A DNA stretch of 55,424 nt from Bacillota bacterium (GTDB taxonomy: Bacteria > Bacillota > Clostridia > Christensenellales > Aristaeellaceae): assembly GCA_023435435.1 (NCBI GenBank), contig JAEYRW010000042.1, positions 1-55,424 on the forward strand, read 5' to 3'. A model generated the notes under the pieces. It was not told the DNA's origin. It did no database searches and saw only the letters and a program-made list of their open reading frames with translations. The translations under genes were made by a program, and so were the position numbers. This document shows, in pieces, positions 33,396-42,741 of the stretch; the stretch's first letter is position 1; the number at the start of each line of letters is the position of its first letter.

Positions 33396-34007
33396 TTAAT
33401 CCTTGATCGTGACCGGCTCGTATTCGTATCCCATGGTATCGACGCGAACGGTCGCGATGACGGACTGTTTCACCGGCGTATAGTGGATGTCCACGTGGAC
33501 GCTGGCGATGGCGTCGAGGGTCGCGAGGCTTTCGTCGTCCATGAGCTTTCCGAACGCGGCATAGTATCCGTCGTACTCGGGATAGCTTCCCTGGAGGATG
33601 AAAAACTGGCTCCCCGCCGTGTTGTAACCCGTCTGCCGTGCCATGGAGATGACCCCGCGCACGTGCGAAATCGTGTTTTTTACCTTGTTCTTGGAAAACT
33701 CGCCCTTGATGGCGTAGCCCGGCCCGCCGGTGCCGTCCCCCTCCGGGTCGCCCGTCTGGATGAGGCAGCCGGGCACCACCCGGTAAAAGCCCATGCCGTC
33801 GTAAAAGCCGGAATTGGCAAGACTCACAAAATTCGCCACCGTGTTGGGCGCCTGCTGCACGTAAAGCTCGATCCGCATGACGGAACCGTCCTCCATCGTG
33901 ATGGTCGCGATGGGATTCGGCACGTCCGCATACTCGCTTTTCTGCCCGCAGCCGGAAAGCCCGAGGCATAGAAAAACCAAGAGAAGCAGCGAAAGTCTTT
34001 TCTTCAC
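33396..34007 (-). CDS. Peptidyl-prolyl cis-trans isomerase, cyclophilin type, lipoprotein
   Basis: 203 residues with a lipoprotein signal peptide: KKRLSLLLLVFLCLGLSGC, lipobox LSGC with Cys20. The cyclophilin core is more diverged than in its neighbours, with FYRVVPGCLIQTGDP (Tyr for the usual His before the catalytic Arg), GVISMARQTG, AGSQFFILQ and YAAFGKL. It is a surface-tethered folding catalyst, the counterpart of extracellular parvulin PrsA in role (inference). It starts with a GTG at 34007 overlapping the hemZ stop (GTGA). Confidence 0.88.
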   Translation of the reverse strand: MKKRLSLLLLVFLCLGLSGCGQKSEYADVPNPIATITMEDGSVMRIELYVQQAPNTVANFVSLANSGFYDGMGFYRVVPGCLIQTGDPEGDGTGGPGYAIKGEFSKNKVKNTISHVRGVISMARQTGYNTAGSQFFILQGSYPEYDGYYAAFGKLMDDESLATLDAIASVHVDIHYTPVKQSVIATVRVDTMGYEYEPVTIKD

Positions 34008-35464
34008 TCGCCCGTTCCCCCCCTGATGAGCGCCCGCTTGCGCGAAAGCATTTCGTCCACGCGCGCGATGTACGCCTCGATGTTCTTGACGTTGGGCGCG
34101 CGCTCGATGCGAAGCTGCCGGTCGAAAATCCATTTGCTGATCCCGCCCGCGCCCAATGCCAGCACGCTCGCCGTCTCCTCCATGTTGCCGATGTTGTAAA
34201 GGCACGCCTTGCCGGGCTTTGCGTAGCCAACGTTTTCAAGGTTCCCCGCCATGTACTTCTGGCGGTAGAGGTAGTAGGGCAGGTAGCCGCGCGCCGTGAG
34301 ACGCGCCCGCGCGCGGTCGATCATATCGCCCGCTTCCCGTTCGTCCGCGCGGGCATGTCCGCCCTCGCTCAGGTGCAGCTCTTCGTGGAGCCTGCTCGAT
34401 CGCTTGATGGCCAGCGCGTGCACCGTTACCGAGTCCGGTTCGAGGGCGACGACGCGCTTTAAAGTGGTCTCGAAGTCGTCCGTGGTCTCGCCCGGGAGTC
34501 CCGCGATCACGTCCATGTTGATGTCGTCAAAGCCCGCTTCCCGGGCGAGCCGGAACGCCGCCTCGGTGTCCGCGCCCGTGTGCGCGCGGCCAATTCTTTG
34601 AAGCGTCTCGTCCGAAAACGATTGGGGATTGACAGAGATGCGCCGGACGCCCAGGGTTTTCATCATTTCAAGCTTTTCGCGGTCGATGGTGTCGGGGCGC
34701 CCGGCCTCCACCGTCCACTCCGCCGCGCCGGGAAACGCTGCCATGGCGCGCCGGAGAATGGTCGAAAGGTCGCCGCACGGAATCGCGGTGGGCGTGCCGC
34801 CGCCGACATAGGCCGCGCGCACGCGCATCCCCTGACCGCGCATCATTTCCCCGCAGCCGTCAATTTCACGCAACAGCGCCCCAACGTAGGGTGCGACGAG
34901 CCTGCCGTCGCCGATTTCGCCCGATGAAAACGAGCAGTAGGCGCAGCGCGTGGTGCAGAAGGGAATCCCGATGTAGAGGTCGAACATTCCCTCCGGCATG
35001 TCCCGAAGCCCCTTTTGCGCGTTCGCGATCTCGCCCAGCAAGGCCGCGCGGTCCGCCGAGACGTCGTATTCCGCCGTCACCGCCCGAACCGCCTCGGGCA
35101 CGGAAGCGCCCTTCTCCATCGCCTCGTAGAGAAGCCGGGTGGGACGGATGCCCGTGAGAGAACCCCAGGGCGGCCGGGCCCCCGTCATCTGTTTCATGAG
35201 AATGTAAAGCCCTGTCTTTGCAGCGCGCTTCCGGAGGCGCTTAAATTCGATGGGATCGGCCGCATCAATCCGCGCGTGCCAGACCGCCGTCCGCGCCCCG
35301 CATGACCAGAGGTCGAAGTACTCGCCGCCGCCCTCCGCCGCCTCGTGCACGATCACCGTTTCGCCCACGTCGGGGCTGATCCTGACGTCGCCCCAGAACA
35401 GGCGAATCACGTCGCACAGATCGTTGTAAAACACCGTCAGCGGCGTTGTCAGCCTGACCGTCAC
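34004..35464 (-). CDS. hemZ: Coproporphyrinogen dehydrogenase-like radical SAM protein HemZ
   Basis: 486 residues. The radical-SAM cluster motif is C170-x3-C174-x2-C177 (PFCTTRCAYCSF), preceded by a HemZ-specific N-terminal domain (1 to about 160, GSLTGIRPTRLLYE) and followed by YVGGGTPTAI and the VNPQSFSDETLQRIGRAHT segment. HemN-like enzymes decarboxylate coproporphyrinogen III oxidatively; many clostridial HemZ proteins occur without a full haem pathway, so the true substrate is uncertain. The GTG start overlaps the stop of the MBL gene upstream. Confidence 0.85.
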   Translation of the reverse strand: MTVRLTTPLTVFYNDLCDVIRLFWGDVRISPDVGETVIVHEAAEGGGEYFDLWSCGARTAVWHARIDAADPIEFKRLRKRAAKTGLYILMKQMTGARPPWGSLTGIRPTRLLYEAMEKGASVPEAVRAVTAEYDVSADRAALLGEIANAQKGLRDMPEGMFDLYIGIPFCTTRCAYCSFSSGEIGDGRLVAPYVGALLREIDGCGEMMRGQGMRVRAAYVGGGTPTAIPCGDLSTILRRAMAAFPGAAEWTVEAGRPDTIDREKLEMMKTLGVRRISVNPQSFSDETLQRIGRAHTGADTEAAFRLAREAGFDDINMDVIAGLPGETTDDFETTLKRVVALEPDSVTVHALAIKRSSRLHEELHLSEGGHARADEREAGDMIDRARARLTARGYLPYYLYRQKYMAGNLENVGYAKPGKACLYNIGNMEETASVLALGAGGISKWIFDRQLRIERAPNVKNIEAYIARVDEMLSRKRALIRGGTGE

Positions 35465-36042
35465 CAGCCGTACCTCCCGCGCTCCTCGGCGAGGGTGGTG
35501 TCTTCCCCGTGGCCGGGGTACGCCACCGTCTCCGGGGGCAGCTTAAACAGCGCACGGATGGACGAAATCATCCGCGACATGCTGCCGCCCGCAAGGTCGG
35601 TGCGTCCGAAGCCCGCGCGAAAGAGTGTGTCGCCGCTGAACAGAATCCCCTCCGTCGCGTCGTAAAGGCAGATGGAGCCGGGCGTGTGTCCGGGGGTATG
35701 GATCACCCGGAAGTTTTCAAAGGATGCCCCATATGTGCGGTGCGCAATGGCCGCGGGCATGGGGAGGTTTGCGACGCCCGAATCGTACATGGAGAGCGCG
35801 GCGTCCGAAAGCATCCCGACGTCCGCGCCGTGAATGTAGACGGGCGCGCCGGTCATCTTTTGCATTTCCTCCGCCGCCAGCATGTGGTCAAAGTGGCCGT
35901 GGGTCAAAAGAATTGCGCGGGGGTGGGGGCAGGCGGCCATAAGCGCCTCCAGGCCGTCCCCGGGATCGATGAGGATGTCCCCGTTGACCACATACGCGTT
36001 TTCCTGATACGCGCCGCAGACGACGCGCTGGATGTCAAGCAT
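35461..36042 (-). CDS. Metallo-beta-lactamase-fold hydrolase (glyoxalase II-like)
   Basis: 193 residues. The zinc motif is THGHFDHM (about 68-75), with the further ligands HTPGHTPGS (about 131) and FSGDTLF (about 153), and a terminal GHGEDTTLAEE. Length and layout match short glyoxalase-II-like hydrolases that Clostridia carry between dtd and hemZ. Substrate may be a thioester, but this is not shown by sequence. Confidence 0.88.
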   Translation of the reverse strand: MLDIQRVVCGAYQENAYVVNGDILIDPGDGLEALMAACPHPRAILLTHGHFDHMLAAEEMQKMTGAPVYIHGADVGMLSDAALSMYDSGVANLPMPAAIAHRTYGASFENFRVIHTPGHTPGSICLYDATEGILFSGDTLFRAGFGRTDLAGGSMSRMISSIRALFKLPPETVAYPGHGEDTTLAEERGRYGW

Positions 36043-36051
36043 TGATTTCTC

Positions 36052-36501
36052 CTAAAACGTCTTTTTGCTGTCGAGCAGAATCGTCACCGGTCCGTCGTTT
36101 TCCAAAAGCACCTTCATGTGCGTCCGGAAGCGTCCGGTTTTGGTGGGAACGCCCGCCTGGACGAGCAAATCCCGGATTCTCTCCACCATGGGCTCCGCAA
36201 TTTCCGGCAGGGCGGCGTGTGAAAAGCTTGGCCTTCTGCCCTTGCGCGCGTCGCCCAGGAGGGTAAACTGCGAAACCAGGAGCACCTCGCCGCCCGTGTC
36301 CGTGACCGACAGATTGAGCTTGTCCTCCGCGTCCTCAAAGATGCGCATCCCGGCGATCTTCTGCGCGATGAATACCGCGTCTTCGTCCGCGTCGCCCTCC
36401 TGCGCCCCCACCAGCACCAGAAGCCCCGGACCGATTTCGCTCACCAGTTCCCCTTCCATGGTGACGGAGGCATGGTTTACCTTTTGAATCACGATTCGCA
36501 T
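36052..36501 (-). CDS. dtd: D-aminoacyl-tRNA deacylase
   Basis: 149 residues. The signature SQFTLLGDARKGRRPSF (about 80-96) carries the active-site Ser-Gln/Phe region and the GP motif ENDGPVTILLDS is at the C-terminus, forming the cross-subunit proofreading pocket. It removes D-amino acids, and glycine from tRNA-Ala, from mischarged tRNA. It follows rel, as in many Firmicutes. Confidence 0.96.
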   Translation of the reverse strand: MRIVIQKVNHASVTMEGELVSEIGPGLLVLVGAQEGDADEDAVFIAQKIAGMRIFEDAEDKLNLSVTDTGGEVLLVSQFTLLGDARKGRRPSFSHAALPEIAEPMVERIRDLLVQAGVPTKTGRFRTHMKVLLENDGPVTILLDSKKTF

Positions 36502-36510
36502 TCTTTTCCC

Positions 36511-38721
36511 CTATTGCGCGATTCTGAAGACTTCGTCGATGTCCGGCTTGGACTTCAAATCGCGGATGATTTTATCCAATTGCTGGGTGTTTTTGATGGT
36601 AATGGTCATGTTGATGATGGACATGCCGTTGAGGGTCTTCGACGGGTGCGCCGAAATCGCCTGCACATTGACGTCCACAGACGCGAAGTAAAGGGACACG
36701 TCCGCCAGAAGCCCCGAGCGGTTCACCGCGCTGATGCGGATGTCCGCGTCGTAGGCGGCGGAGGCCTCGTTTTCCCATTCCACCTCGATGAGCCGTTCCT
36801 TTTCCATGCCCGCGTCCTGAAGGCTCTTGCAGTCCGCCTTGTGGACGGACACGCCGCGCCCGCGGGTGATGTACCCCACGATCTTGTCGCCGGGCAGAGG
36901 CGTGCAGCAGTGGGCAAAGCGCACCAGCATGCCGCTTTCGCCCTTGACGATGACGCCGTTGGAGCTTGAAATGGGCTGCCGCTTGCGCTCCTCCGCGTGC
37001 TGCTCCACGGTGGGGAGCTTCACTTCGGGAAGCTCCGATTTATGATCCTTTTTGTACTCCTCGATAAAGCGGTTGGCGATCTGGGTCGCGGACATGCCGC
37101 CAAAGCCGATGGCGGAGAAAATGTCCTCCAGCGACGAAAATGTGTAGCGCTTGAAGAGCACGTCGCAATACTCGTTTTTGATGAGCTGGGACGGCGTATA
37201 GCCGAGGCGCTTGACCTCGTGCTCGAACATCTCCTTGCCCTTCAGGACGTTCTCCTCGCGGTTTTCCTTCTTGAGCCAGGCACGGATCTTGGCCTTGGCC
37301 TCGCTGGTCTTGACGACGTTCAGCCAGTCCCGGGACGGCCCCCGGGAGGATTGGGAGGTCATGACTTCGACAAAATCGCCCGTGGAAAGCTGGGTCGCCA
37401 GCGGGACGATGCGCCCATTCACCTTTGCGCCGATGCAGCGGTTGCCCACCGCCGAGTGGATGCGGTACGCAAAGTCCAGCGGCGTCGCGCCGATGGGCAG
37501 CGAAACCACATCTCCCTTGGGGGTAAACACGAACACCTCGTCGGCGAACAGGTCGAACTTCAGCATCTCGCCGAAGTCGCTGGAGTCGCTTGCTTCCTTC
37601 TGCCAATCGAGAATGCGGCGCAGCCAGGAGAGTTTTTCGTCCAGCGCGTCCGCCTGCTTGCCTTCCTTGTAGCGCCAGTGCGCCGCGATGCCGTACTCCG
37701 CCGTCCGGTGCATCTCGGCGGTGCGAATCTGCACCTCGAAGGGCTTTCCGGCGTTGACGACGGTGGTATGAAGCGACTGGTACATGTTCGCCTTGGGCAC
37801 GGAAATATAATCCTTGAACCGGCCCGGCACCTGGGGCCAGAGGGTGTGCACCACGCCCAGGGCGTAGTAACAGTCCTGCTGGGTATTGACGATGACGCGG
37901 ATGGCGATCAGGTCGTTGATCTGGTCAAACGTCTTGTTCTGCGTCTTCATCTTGCGGTAGATGGAATAAAAGTGCTTGGGGCGGCCGTCGATCTCGCACT
38001 GTATGCCCGCCAGCCGAAGCTGCGCCTTGAGCTGCTGGGTCACCTGGGCGATGAGCTTTTCGCGCTCGGCGCGCTTCATCCCGACTTTCTGAACGAGATC
38101 GTAGTAGCCCTGGGGATCGATGTAGCGAAGGGAAAGATCCTCCAACTCCCACTTAATGGTATAAACGCCCAGCCTGTGCGCCAGAGGCGCGTAAATGTCC
38201 AGCGTTTCCCGGGCGATGGGCAGCTGGCGCTCGGGCTTCTGGCTCTTGAGGGTGCGCATGTTGTGCAGCCGGTCGGCGAGCTTGATGAGAACCACGCGGA
38301 TGTCCTTGGCCATGGCCAGGAACATCTTGCGCAATGTTTCCGCCTGCGCCTCCTCCCGGGAGGTGAAGTCGAGCTGCTTTAATTTGGTGACGCCGTCCAC
38401 GAGCTGCGCGACCTCCGCGCCGAACTTCTCCGTGATGACCTGGGGGGTCACGCCGTCCACGTCCTCGACGCAGTCGTGAAGAAGGCCCGCCGCAACCGTC
38501 GTGCCGTCGAGCATGAGGTCGGTGAGAATCACCGCCACAGCCACCGGATGGATAAAATAAGGCTCGCCGGAGAGGCGTTTTTTGTCCGCGTGCGCCTTCT
38601 CCGCGTAGTCATAGGCGAGGCGCACGAGCTCCATGTCGTCTTCCGGATGGTACCTGCGGATTCGCTCAATGAGCTCATCCGCTGAAATATAGGGCTTTAC
38701 GCCCGGTTCAGGATGATTCAC
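36511..38721 (-). CDS. rel: Bifunctional (p)ppGpp synthetase/hydrolase RelA/SpoT
   Basis: About 736 residues, full-length RSH. The HD hydrolase domain has FIHPVAVAVIL and LLHDCVED with HNMRT; the synthetase has KHFYSIYRKMK, INDLIAIRVIV and ISVPKANMYQSLHTTV. The TGS domain is near 390-450 (VFTPKGDVVSLPIGATPLDF) and a C-terminal ACT domain starts near 660. It controls the stringent response. The frame opens at a GTG (38730) that lies within the AAGGAGG site; the GTG at 38721, eight bases after that site, is the better start. It overlaps recJ by 14 bases. Confidence 0.94.
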   Translation of the reverse strand: MNHPEPGVKPYISADELIERIRRYHPEDDMELVRLAYDYAEKAHADKKRLSGEPYFIHPVAVAVILTDLMLDGTTVAAGLLHDCVEDVDGVTPQVITEKFGAEVAQLVDGVTKLKQLDFTSREEAQAETLRKMFLAMAKDIRVVLIKLADRLHNMRTLKSQKPERQLPIARETLDIYAPLAHRLGVYTIKWELEDLSLRYIDPQGYYDLVQKVGMKRAEREKLIAQVTQQLKAQLRLAGIQCEIDGRPKHFYSIYRKMKTQNKTFDQINDLIAIRVIVNTQQDCYYALGVVHTLWPQVPGRFKDYISVPKANMYQSLHTTVVNAGKPFEVQIRTAEMHRTAEYGIAAHWRYKEGKQADALDEKLSWLRRILDWQKEASDSSDFGEMLKFDLFADEVFVFTPKGDVVSLPIGATPLDFAYRIHSAVGNRCIGAKVNGRIVPLATQLSTGDFVEVMTSQSSRGPSRDWLNVVKTSEAKAKIRAWLKKENREENVLKGKEMFEHEVKRLGYTPSQLIKNEYCDVLFKRYTFSSLEDIFSAIGFGGMSATQIANRFIEEYKKDHKSELPEVKLPTVEQHAEERKRQPISSSNGVIVKGESGMLVRFAHCCTPLPGDKIVGYITRGRGVSVHKADCKSLQDAGMEKERLIEVEWENEASAAYDADIRISAVNRSGLLADVSLYFASVDVNVQAISAHPSKTLNGMSIINMTITIKNTQQLDKIIRDLKSKPDIDEVFRIAQ

Positions 38722-41029
38722 GCGCCACACCTCCTTCTTTCAAATCATACACGCGGCGGAACGCCGCCGAATTCATGGGATCTGTCTTCCGAAAAACGCC
38801 GGGCGCCAGCCGCCAGCCATCCCCTTTTTCCACCAATCCCATGTCGATGAGGACCAGGATCGACGCCATCGCGCAGGGAACGCGCAGCGCACACTCGTCC
38901 GCGAGGGACCGCGCCCAGCCCTCGAGGGACGCGTTGGCGGACGGCCGGGACAAAAGCCGCTGGACGGCAACGTACGCACGCCGCAGCTCGTCGATCCCCG
39001 GCAGCTCCTCCACCCATGCGGCGCGGGGACCCTCCAGCGTCCAGCCGCCCTCTGGCGCATTCATCCCCGCGTAGACTATGCGGGAAAAGCACTTTGGGAC
39101 AGTCCCCGTCGGAAGCAGGCACACGGCGTTGAACGCGCGCGGATCGTCGGGGTACTTCCCGACTTCGACATCAAGGGCTTCAAACGGCGCCGCGCTCTGG
39201 GCGTCCGCCGCGACCACCAGCGTGCCCTGGGGCGAAGCGGCAAGGGCCTCGCCCAGTTGGGCGCGGCTCATGTTTCGCGCACTTCCCGCCGAATATGCCC
39301 TATTATATATCATCTCTGTTAAGAATGCCGCCAGAAGCGCGTCCGCCGAGGCCCGCGCACGGCCGATAATTTCCGCGTTTCCGGCGGGCATGATCGCCTT
39401 GACCTCGAGCTCCACGGAGCGCCTTCCGCCAAACTCGTTGATGAAGGGCGCGTAGAGCACGTCCGCCTCCCCGGTGAGCGAGTCCGCGCGTTCCCCCTCC
39501 CGGAAGGCGATGGCGCGCAGCGTGTTCGTGCCGTCGTTGAGCCGCAGGCTCAGATGCGCCCCGTCCCGGCCCACGCGCCGCGCCTCGGCAACGCTTGCCC
39601 TTGTGCGCAGTACCGGCGCGAGATTGCCCATGCCCGTGGGCGCGAACATCTCCGTCAGGGCGACAAACAGCGTCCCCAGCTCCTCGAAGCGCGCGTCCAC
39701 GTCGTACTCGTTCACGGGAATGTAGAGGACGGGATCGGCGTTCTCAAGCAGATACTCGTCCAGCGCGGCCGCCAGCGCGGGAATCTTCCCGCGCTCGACG
39801 GTGAGCCCCGCCGCCTGGGCGTGGCCGCCGTACTTCACCATATGATCCCGGGCGGCGGTGAGCGCCTTGTGGATGTCGATGCCCGGAATGCTCCTGCAGG
39901 AGCCAACCCCCGTCTCCCCATTCAGGGAAATCAGAATGGCGGGAAAATGAAATCGCTCCACCAGCCGCGCGGCGGCCAGCCCGATCACGCCGCTGTTCCA
40001 GCCCTCGCCCGCGAGCACGATGGCGCGGTGGGCAATGAAGTCAAAGCCCTCGAGTTTTTCCAGGGCGGCGGCGATGATTTCCTCCTCGTACTTTTTCCGA
40101 AGCACGTTCTCGGCGTTGAGCTCGTTTGCCAACGCACGCGCCTCGTCCCCGTCTTCGGTGGTCAAAAGCTTGTATGCCCGGCGGGCGGAACCCACCCGCC
40201 CGGAAGCATTGAGCCGGGGGCCGATCTGAAAGCCCAACATACCCGAGCTAAACGGCTTCTCGGCAAGCCCCGCCGCGACGCGCAATTCCGAAATGCCCAG
40301 TCTGGGCTTTGCGTTCATGGCATCGAGCCCCAGCTTCACGATGGCGCGGTTCTCGCCCTTGAGCGGCACCACATCCGCAACGGTAGCAAGGGCCGCAAGG
40401 TCTATATAGTCCATCGCCTCCGCGCGGCCGAGGAGCGCTTCCGCGATCTTGAACGCCACGCCCGCGCCGCACAAGCCCTTTTCCGGGTAATTCCCCACCA
40501 GTGGGTTGACGACGAGGCAATCGGGCAGTTCCTGGCCCGGTTTGTGGTGGTCGGTAACGATGACCGAAAGCCCCAAGGCCACGGCAAGGGCCACGAGGTC
40601 CACGGAAGTGACGCCGCAGTCCACCGTCATGAGGAACCGGCACCGCCCGGCGATCTCGCGCACCGCGCGTTCGTTGAGGCCATAGCCCTCCTCGTGCCGC
40701 GAGGGCAGGTAGGTTTCCGTCTTCGCGCCCAGGCGCGTGAGCGCGAGATGCATGATGGACGCGGCGCTGACGCCGTCCACGTCGTAGTCCCCGTAGACGC
40801 AGATTTTTTCTCCCGCCGCAATGGCATCGCGCAGCGCCTTCGCCGCCTCAGGCGCACCGGGAAGAAGCGCCGGATCGCAGAGCATGTCCGCGTCCGGCTT
40901 CAAAAACGCCCGGGCTTCCTCGACGGACGAGACACCACGCGCCGCCAGCAGCCGGTACAACGGCTCCGGCATGCCCTCCGGTCTCTCGAATCCCGCCTCC
41001 GATGCCCCGCGCTTTCGATAAATCCGCAT
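38708..41029 (-). CDS. recJ: Single-stranded-DNA-specific exonuclease RecJ
   Basis: 773 residues from ATG 41029 (GGAGG upstream). The DHH phosphoesterase motifs are VYGDYDVDGVSA (about 79), TVDCGVTS (about 136) and VTDHHKPG (about 163), with GGHAQAAGLTVER (about 402) in the DHHA1 region and an OB-fold beyond. The C-terminal extension after about 560 is the Firmicutes type. It degrades ssDNA 5' to 3' in repair. The adenine phosphoribosyltransferase gene often found between recJ and rel is missing, and the genes overlap instead. Confidence 0.94.
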   Translation of the reverse strand: MRIYRKRGASEAGFERPEGMPEPLYRLLAARGVSSVEEARAFLKPDADMLCDPALLPGAPEAAKALRDAIAAGEKICVYGDYDVDGVSAASIMHLALTRLGAKTETYLPSRHEEGYGLNERAVREIAGRCRFLMTVDCGVTSVDLVALAVALGLSVIVTDHHKPGQELPDCLVVNPLVGNYPEKGLCGAGVAFKIAEALLGRAEAMDYIDLAALATVADVVPLKGENRAIVKLGLDAMNAKPRLGISELRVAAGLAEKPFSSGMLGFQIGPRLNASGRVGSARRAYKLLTTEDGDEARALANELNAENVLRKKYEEEIIAAALEKLEGFDFIAHRAIVLAGEGWNSGVIGLAAARLVERFHFPAILISLNGETGVGSCRSIPGIDIHKALTAARDHMVKYGGHAQAAGLTVERGKIPALAAALDEYLLENADPVLYIPVNEYDVDARFEELGTLFVALTEMFAPTGMGNLAPVLRTRASVAEARRVGRDGAHLSLRLNDGTNTLRAIAFREGERADSLTGEADVLYAPFINEFGGRRSVELEVKAIMPAGNAEIIGRARASADALLAAFLTEMIYNRAYSAGSARNMSRAQLGEALAASPQGTLVVAADAQSAAPFEALDVEVGKYPDDPRAFNAVCLLPTGTVPKCFSRIVYAGMNAPEGGWTLEGPRAAWVEELPGIDELRRAYVAVQRLLSRPSANASLEGWARSLADECALRVPCAMASILVLIDMGLVEKGDGWRLAPGVFRKTDPMNSAAFRRVYDLKEGGVARESS

Positions 41030-41063
41030 CCGTATCCTCCGTAAACAAAAACTTAGAATAAAC

Positions 41064-41105
41064 GAATTAGGAACCTCGCCGCGCAAGCGGTTCGATTCCT
41101 AATTC
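41064..41105 (-). terminator. Intrinsic terminator after secF
   Basis: GAATTAGGAA (41064-41073) and TTCCTAATTC (41096-41105) are a perfect 10-bp inverted repeat enclosing a second stem with a GCAA loop. On the minus strand it is followed by GTTTATTC and then TTTTTG. It lies between secF and recJ and probably makes readthrough into recJ partial. Confidence 0.75.
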
Positions 41106-41118
41106 ACCGATGGGTTCC

Positions 41119-42726
41119 TTACGCCTTGGTGGGCTTTTTGGCATCCTTGCCGGCGTGCCTGGCGATTCTCTTATCCATCCACATCGCCCAGACCTGGGTG
41201 GCGAGCAGCACGGAGGAGTAAACGCCCGCGAGCATGCCGATAATCAGCGGGAACACGAACTCGCGAATGGCGTCCACGCCAAAGGAGTAAAGGAACACCA
41301 GCGAAATGAGCGTCGTGATCGAGGTGTTGATTGTTCGGCCGAGGGTCGCGCCGACGGCGGTTTCGACGACATCCATCTTCTTGGCCTGCGTGAAGCCCGG
41401 CTTCTTGGCCACCTCGCGCACGCGGTCAAAGATGATGATGGTGTTGTTGATCGAGTAGCCGACGATGGTCAGAATCGCCGCGATGAACGGGCTGTTCGCC
41501 TGGAACGCAACGCGGAAGAAGACCATAAAGGCGTACATGATCGCCACGTCGTGGATCAGGGCGCCCAGCGCCACGACGCCGGAGTAGAAGTCGAACCGGA
41601 TCGCGATGTACACGAGCATACACGCAAATGCGATCAGAAGCGCCTCAATGGCGTTGCGGATGAGGTCGCGGCCCGCGACGGCGCTGACGTGGTCGATCTG
41701 CACGTAGATGAAGTCGGGATACTTTGCCTTCATCTCGGTTTCGATCATGTCGCGCACCTTGGTGGTCTGGGTCTCGATGGAAACGAGCAGCCTGAGGGAA
41801 GTACCGGTCTCCTCGACGGCTGCCTCCTCGACGGTCTCGTCCGCCGCGGTGGCGGTGGGCTCGACGGTGGCTTCGGCGGTGGTCTCCGCGGCCGCTTCGT
41901 CCGTGGGCGCGGGCGTCTCGGTGGCTTCGGCGGCTGCCTCGGCGGCTGCTTCAGCGGCGGGATCGTAGCGGATGGCCTGCACGGAGAGCACGGAATAGCC
42001 CGCGTTTTCGAGATATGCGGTCACCTGGTCCGCGATGGCGGCGCTGTCAAACTCGGTTCCGGTTTCAAACTCGGCGATGTAGCCGCCGGAGTACACGGAA
42101 TCATAGTCGCGCGCGTTGATCATGCGGCTGGTGATGTTGCCATAGTCCGTCTCCGAGGCATCCGGGAAGATGCTCGCGACGGCGGCCTTCAGATTGTCCT
42201 CGAGGCCGCTGGTCTCGTCCACAAGCGCGAGGCGGATCTGCAGGTCCGTCAGCTTGTCCTGGGCGATGCCGGACTTGTCGAGATCCAGAATGCCCACATA
42301 GGGCGTCGCGGTGGGTTCGAGCGTCACCTCGGCGGTGGCCTCAAGGGTCGTTTCGGCGGTCGGCGCGAGGGTGGCTTCGTCGCTGGCGGCGACGGTTGCC
42401 TCCGCGGTGGCGGTCTCCTCTGCGGCGGCGGTCTCCTCTGCGGCGGCGGTGGCCAGCGCGGCCATTTCAGCGCGCTTTTTGAGGGAGGCCTCGCTGGGCT
42501 CGGTCTTAGTCACCTGGTAGTTGGTATATCCCGCCTCGGCGAGGATCGCGTACACGTCGTTGACGTCATAGCTCTCGCCCACGGAATAGGTCAAAAGCGA
42601 ACCGCCCGTAAAGTCGATGCCGAGGTTGATCCCCAGGCCAAACACCTGCAGGATCAGCGCGACAATCACGATCACGCCCGAAACGGCAAGGAAGATACGG
42701 GTCTTTCCGGTAAATCTTCTCTTCAT
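41119..42726 (-). CDS. secF: Protein translocase subunit SecF with two low-complexity insertions
   Basis: 535 residues, far longer than the usual 290-320. The N-terminal helix and LGINLGIDFTGGSLL motif (about 31-45) and the C-terminal five-helix block from about residue 355 (ALLIAFACMLVYIAIRF, TIVGYSINNTIIIFDRVRE, LGRTINTSITTL) are typical of SecF. The extracytoplasmic part carries two Ala/Glu/Thr/Pro-rich stretches (about 80-142 and 257-308) around a conserved-looking segment. With SecD it uses the proton gradient to aid late protein export. It follows secD by 15 bp. Confidence 0.92.
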   Translation of the reverse strand: MKRRFTGKTRIFLAVSGVIVIVALILQVFGLGINLGIDFTGGSLLTYSVGESYDVNDVYAILAEAGYTNYQVTKTEPSEASLKKRAEMAALATAAAEETAAAEETATAEATVAASDEATLAPTAETTLEATAEVTLEPTATPYVGILDLDKSGIAQDKLTDLQIRLALVDETSGLEDNLKAAVASIFPDASETDYGNITSRMINARDYDSVYSGGYIAEFETGTEFDSAAIADQVTAYLENAGYSVLSVQAIRYDPAAEAAAEAAAEATETPAPTDEAAAETTAEATVEPTATAADETVEEAAVEETGTSLRLLVSIETQTTKVRDMIETEMKAKYPDFIYVQIDHVSAVAGRDLIRNAIEALLIAFACMLVYIAIRFDFYSGVVALGALIHDVAIMYAFMVFFRVAFQANSPFIAAILTIVGYSINNTIIIFDRVREVAKKPGFTQAKKMDVVETAVGATLGRTINTSITTLISLVFLYSFGVDAIREFVFPLIIGMLAGVYSSVLLATQVWAMWMDKRIARHAGKDAKKPTKA

Positions 42727-42741
42727 CGTCTGTATCCTCCT

